DNA from: an uncultured Planctomycetaceae bacterium
GTDB lineage: Bacteria > Planctomycetota > Phycisphaerae > UBA1845 > UTPLA1
Length of the DNA stretch: 6,950 nucleotides
Reading direction: 5' to 3'
Assembly (NCBI GenBank): GCA_938008425.1
Contig: CALLKH010000641.1
Coordinates: 1-6,950 of the forward strand
The notes beneath the pieces are model-generated. The model made no database searches. It was not told the origin of the DNA and saw only the letters and a list, made by a program, of their open reading frames with translations. Of the stretch, positions 5,889 to 6,950 are shown piece after piece; the first letter of the stretch is position 1; each line of letters begins with the position of its first letter. Made by a program: the position numbers and the translations under genes.

Positions 5889-6899
5889 TTACTTCTTTCG
5901 TCGTCGCTTCGGGGTCGTCGCTCCGAGACCGATCAGGCCGACCATCGTCGCCATCAGCATGTTGGGGCCGCCCATTCCGCAGGTCACCGGGATTTCGATG
6001 TTGATGTCGCCATCGTCAATCGGTCCGGGCGTCGGATTCGGCGAGGGGCTCGGCGTCGGCTTGGGGCTCGGCGTCGGACTGGGCGTCTGGCCGCCCGCCA
6101 CGTTGCCGACGACGTTGAGCTGATACGCACCGCCCTGCCCTTCGTACGGCATCACGAGCACGTACACCATTCCGGCATCTACGAAGGTCTCGATGTACTC
6201 CTCCGAGCCCATCTCCTCGGAGTAGCCGAGGTCGTTGCCGTTGCCGTCGAACATGTACATGTCGAGGTCGCCGCCGTTTCCGAAGACTTCCACCGAGATC
6301 GGTCCCGCCGTCGTCACGTTCAGCACGAACCAGTCGTCATCCGCACAGATCAGGCTGTGTGAGCCGGCGCCGATCTGGGCGGCGGCTTCAGGCGAGTCAT
6401 TGTCTTCGAACGCATCGTCGTTGCCGCCGGGGCCGGGCGTCGGCGTGGCGCCGTCGTCGAAGATCTCCACTGCATCGAACGCCGCGGTCGTGGCCGCCAC
6501 CTCGGCCGAGCCGGCGCCGAAGAGTTCCTCGGCCGACACGATGCAGGCGAGGCGGCAATCGACGAACTGCGAGCCCTGGGTCAGATGCGTCGTGTTCGCC
6601 CGGTAGAAAATCGCCGAGGCGCTGCCGATGCCGACCGAGTTGTTCATGCCTTCGGCCAGCAGGTAGAACGCGTGGTTGATGATGCTGCTGTTGATGTGCA
6701 CGCCGCCGTTGTCCTCGCTCATCTGGGCGTACTCGCTCATTCGCGCCGGGTTCGGAAGGCCCTGGATCTGCTGAACCGAATTCGGATCGGCGTAGTTCTG
6801 CATGACCATGTTCATGTCGGCGCCCTTGAGCCAGTCGCACTGGCCGCGAACGAACGCCTCAACCGCCTCGCCGAAGATGTCCGACATCGCTTCATTCAT
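5889..6899 (-). CDS. M4 (thermolysin-like) peptidase C-terminal remnant with PPC domain and sorting-type tail; 5'-truncated, probably a pseudogene
   Basis: 336 residues on the minus strand. Residues 1-148 match the C-terminal domain of M4 peptidases. NEAMSDIFG (2-10) corresponds to thermolysin's third zinc ligand region (Glu166, here Glu3), and EDNGGVHINSSIINHAFYL (62-80) carries the catalytic His (thermolysin His231, here His68). VGIGSASAIFYRA (89-101) and the EVAATTAAFDAV ending (133-144) also fit. The HExxH helix and whole N-terminal half are absent. The upstream frame reaches a TAA (6936-6938) and no frame there encodes the expected residues; no ribosome site precedes the ATG. A Gly/Pro linker leads to a PPC domain (about 160-266: DDAFEDNDSPEAA, DDDWFVLNV, GDLDMYMFD). 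A Pro/Ser/Thr linker (271-293) and the tail Cys307-Gly, hydrophobic helix (about 313-328) and KRRRKK follow, as in surface-anchored or sorted proteins. It cannot be an active protease as it stands. Confidence 0.85.
   Translation of the reverse strand: MNEAMSDIFGEAVEAFVRGQCDWLKGADMNMVMQNYADPNSVQQIQGLPNPARMSEYAQMSEDNGGVHINSSIINHAFYLLAEGMNNSVGIGSASAIFYRANTTHLTQGSQFVDCRLACIVSAEELFGAGSAEVAATTAAFDAVEIFDDGATPTPGPGGNDDAFEDNDSPEAAAQIGAGSHSLICADDDWFVLNVTTAGPISVEVFGNGGDLDMYMFDGNGNDLGYSEEMGSEEYIETFVDAGMVYVLVMPYEGQGGAYQLNVVGNVAGGQTPSPTPSPKPTPSPSPNPTPGPIDDGDINIEIPVTCGMGGPNMLMATMVGLIGLGATTPKRRRKK
6045..6090 (-). repeat. 18-bp in-frame repeat coding the Pro/Ser/Thr linker
   Basis: Two 18-bp units (6045-6062 and 6063-6080, differing at two bases at their end) and a partial third encode the PTPSPSP-like spacer of the peptidase remnant. 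The period is a multiple of three, so the unit number can change without breaking the frame. Such low-complexity spacers commonly separate a surface domain from its C-terminal anchor. Confidence 0.6.
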
Positions 6900-6907
6900 G
6901 AAGATAT

Positions 6908-6950
6908 ATGAAACGGGGCGTCCTTGTGATCGTCGTTACACTGGTTCTGT
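6908..6950 (+). CDS. Possible start of a divergent gene with hydrophobic N-terminus, 3'-partial
   Basis: An ATG at 6908 opens a frame of 14 codons to the window edge, reading MKRGVLVIVVTLVL. A short basic start followed by a hydrophobic run is what a signal peptide, signal anchor or GspK/pilin-like leader looks like. Only a weak GAAG (6900-6903) precedes it. It begins 8 bp from the truncated end of the minus-strand peptidase. Too short to assign; it may equally be chance. Confidence 0.35.
   Translation, partial: MKRGVLVIVVTLVL

Noticed and set aside
6196..6232. Inverted-repeat-like TACTCC...GGAGTA in the peptidase remnant
   Set aside because: Explained by the coding of the repeated acidic peptide YSEEMGSEEY in the PPC domain; the pairing is interrupted.

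Overview
The window is GC-rich bacterial DNA with long coding runs. It suggests a planctomycete or a relative (Phycisphaerae-like is my best guess, moderate to low confidence). The reasons are a fused glucosamine-6-phosphate deaminase/PIG-L deacetylase, a secreted M4 peptidase with a PPC domain and a Cys-Gly/hydrophobic/basic C-terminal tail, and an intergenic palindromic repeat of the kind I recall from planctomycete genomes. No tRNA, rRNA or CRISPR array was seen.

Layout. (1) 2-1354 (+): the 3' part of a NagB-PIG-L fusion gene that enters from the left edge. (2) 1518-2570 (+): a complete zinc-dependent, NADP-type alcohol/aldehyde dehydrogenase of the YahK/cinnamyl-alcohol-dehydrogenase type, with its own upstream region and a pair of CCGCAT/ATGCGG inverted repeats. 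(3) 2571-3099: about 530 bp without a gene, rich in repeats: a degenerate 55-bp tandem repeat, then short hairpins, then two head-to-head copies (one decayed) of a palindromic element, then a hairpin just before the next gene. (4) 3100-5771 (+): a likely three-gene unit of a small unrecognised membrane-anchored protein, LemA, and a FemAB/GNAT-like acyltransferase. It ends at a strong hairpin (5796-5827) that can serve both strands. (5) 5889-6899 (-): the C-terminal part of a thermolysin-family (M4) peptidase plus a PPC domain, a Pro-rich linker and a sorting-type tail. Its catalytic N-terminal half is missing and an in-frame stop lies just upstream. (6) 6908-6950 (+): possibly the first codons of another gene with a hydrophobic N-terminus.

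How the genes fit together. The first two genes look like independent metabolic functions (amino-sugar catabolism and aldehyde/alcohol redox). The middle cluster is envelope-related: two single-pass membrane proteins, 17 nt apart, and an acyltransferase of the peptidoglycan-bridge type. The M4 remnant would have been a cell-surface protease. The most unusual features are the repeat-filled gap at 2626-2978 and the abrupt loss of the peptidase's catalytic half at about 6899, next to a divergent start codon. I do not see a convincing new defence or mobile system.
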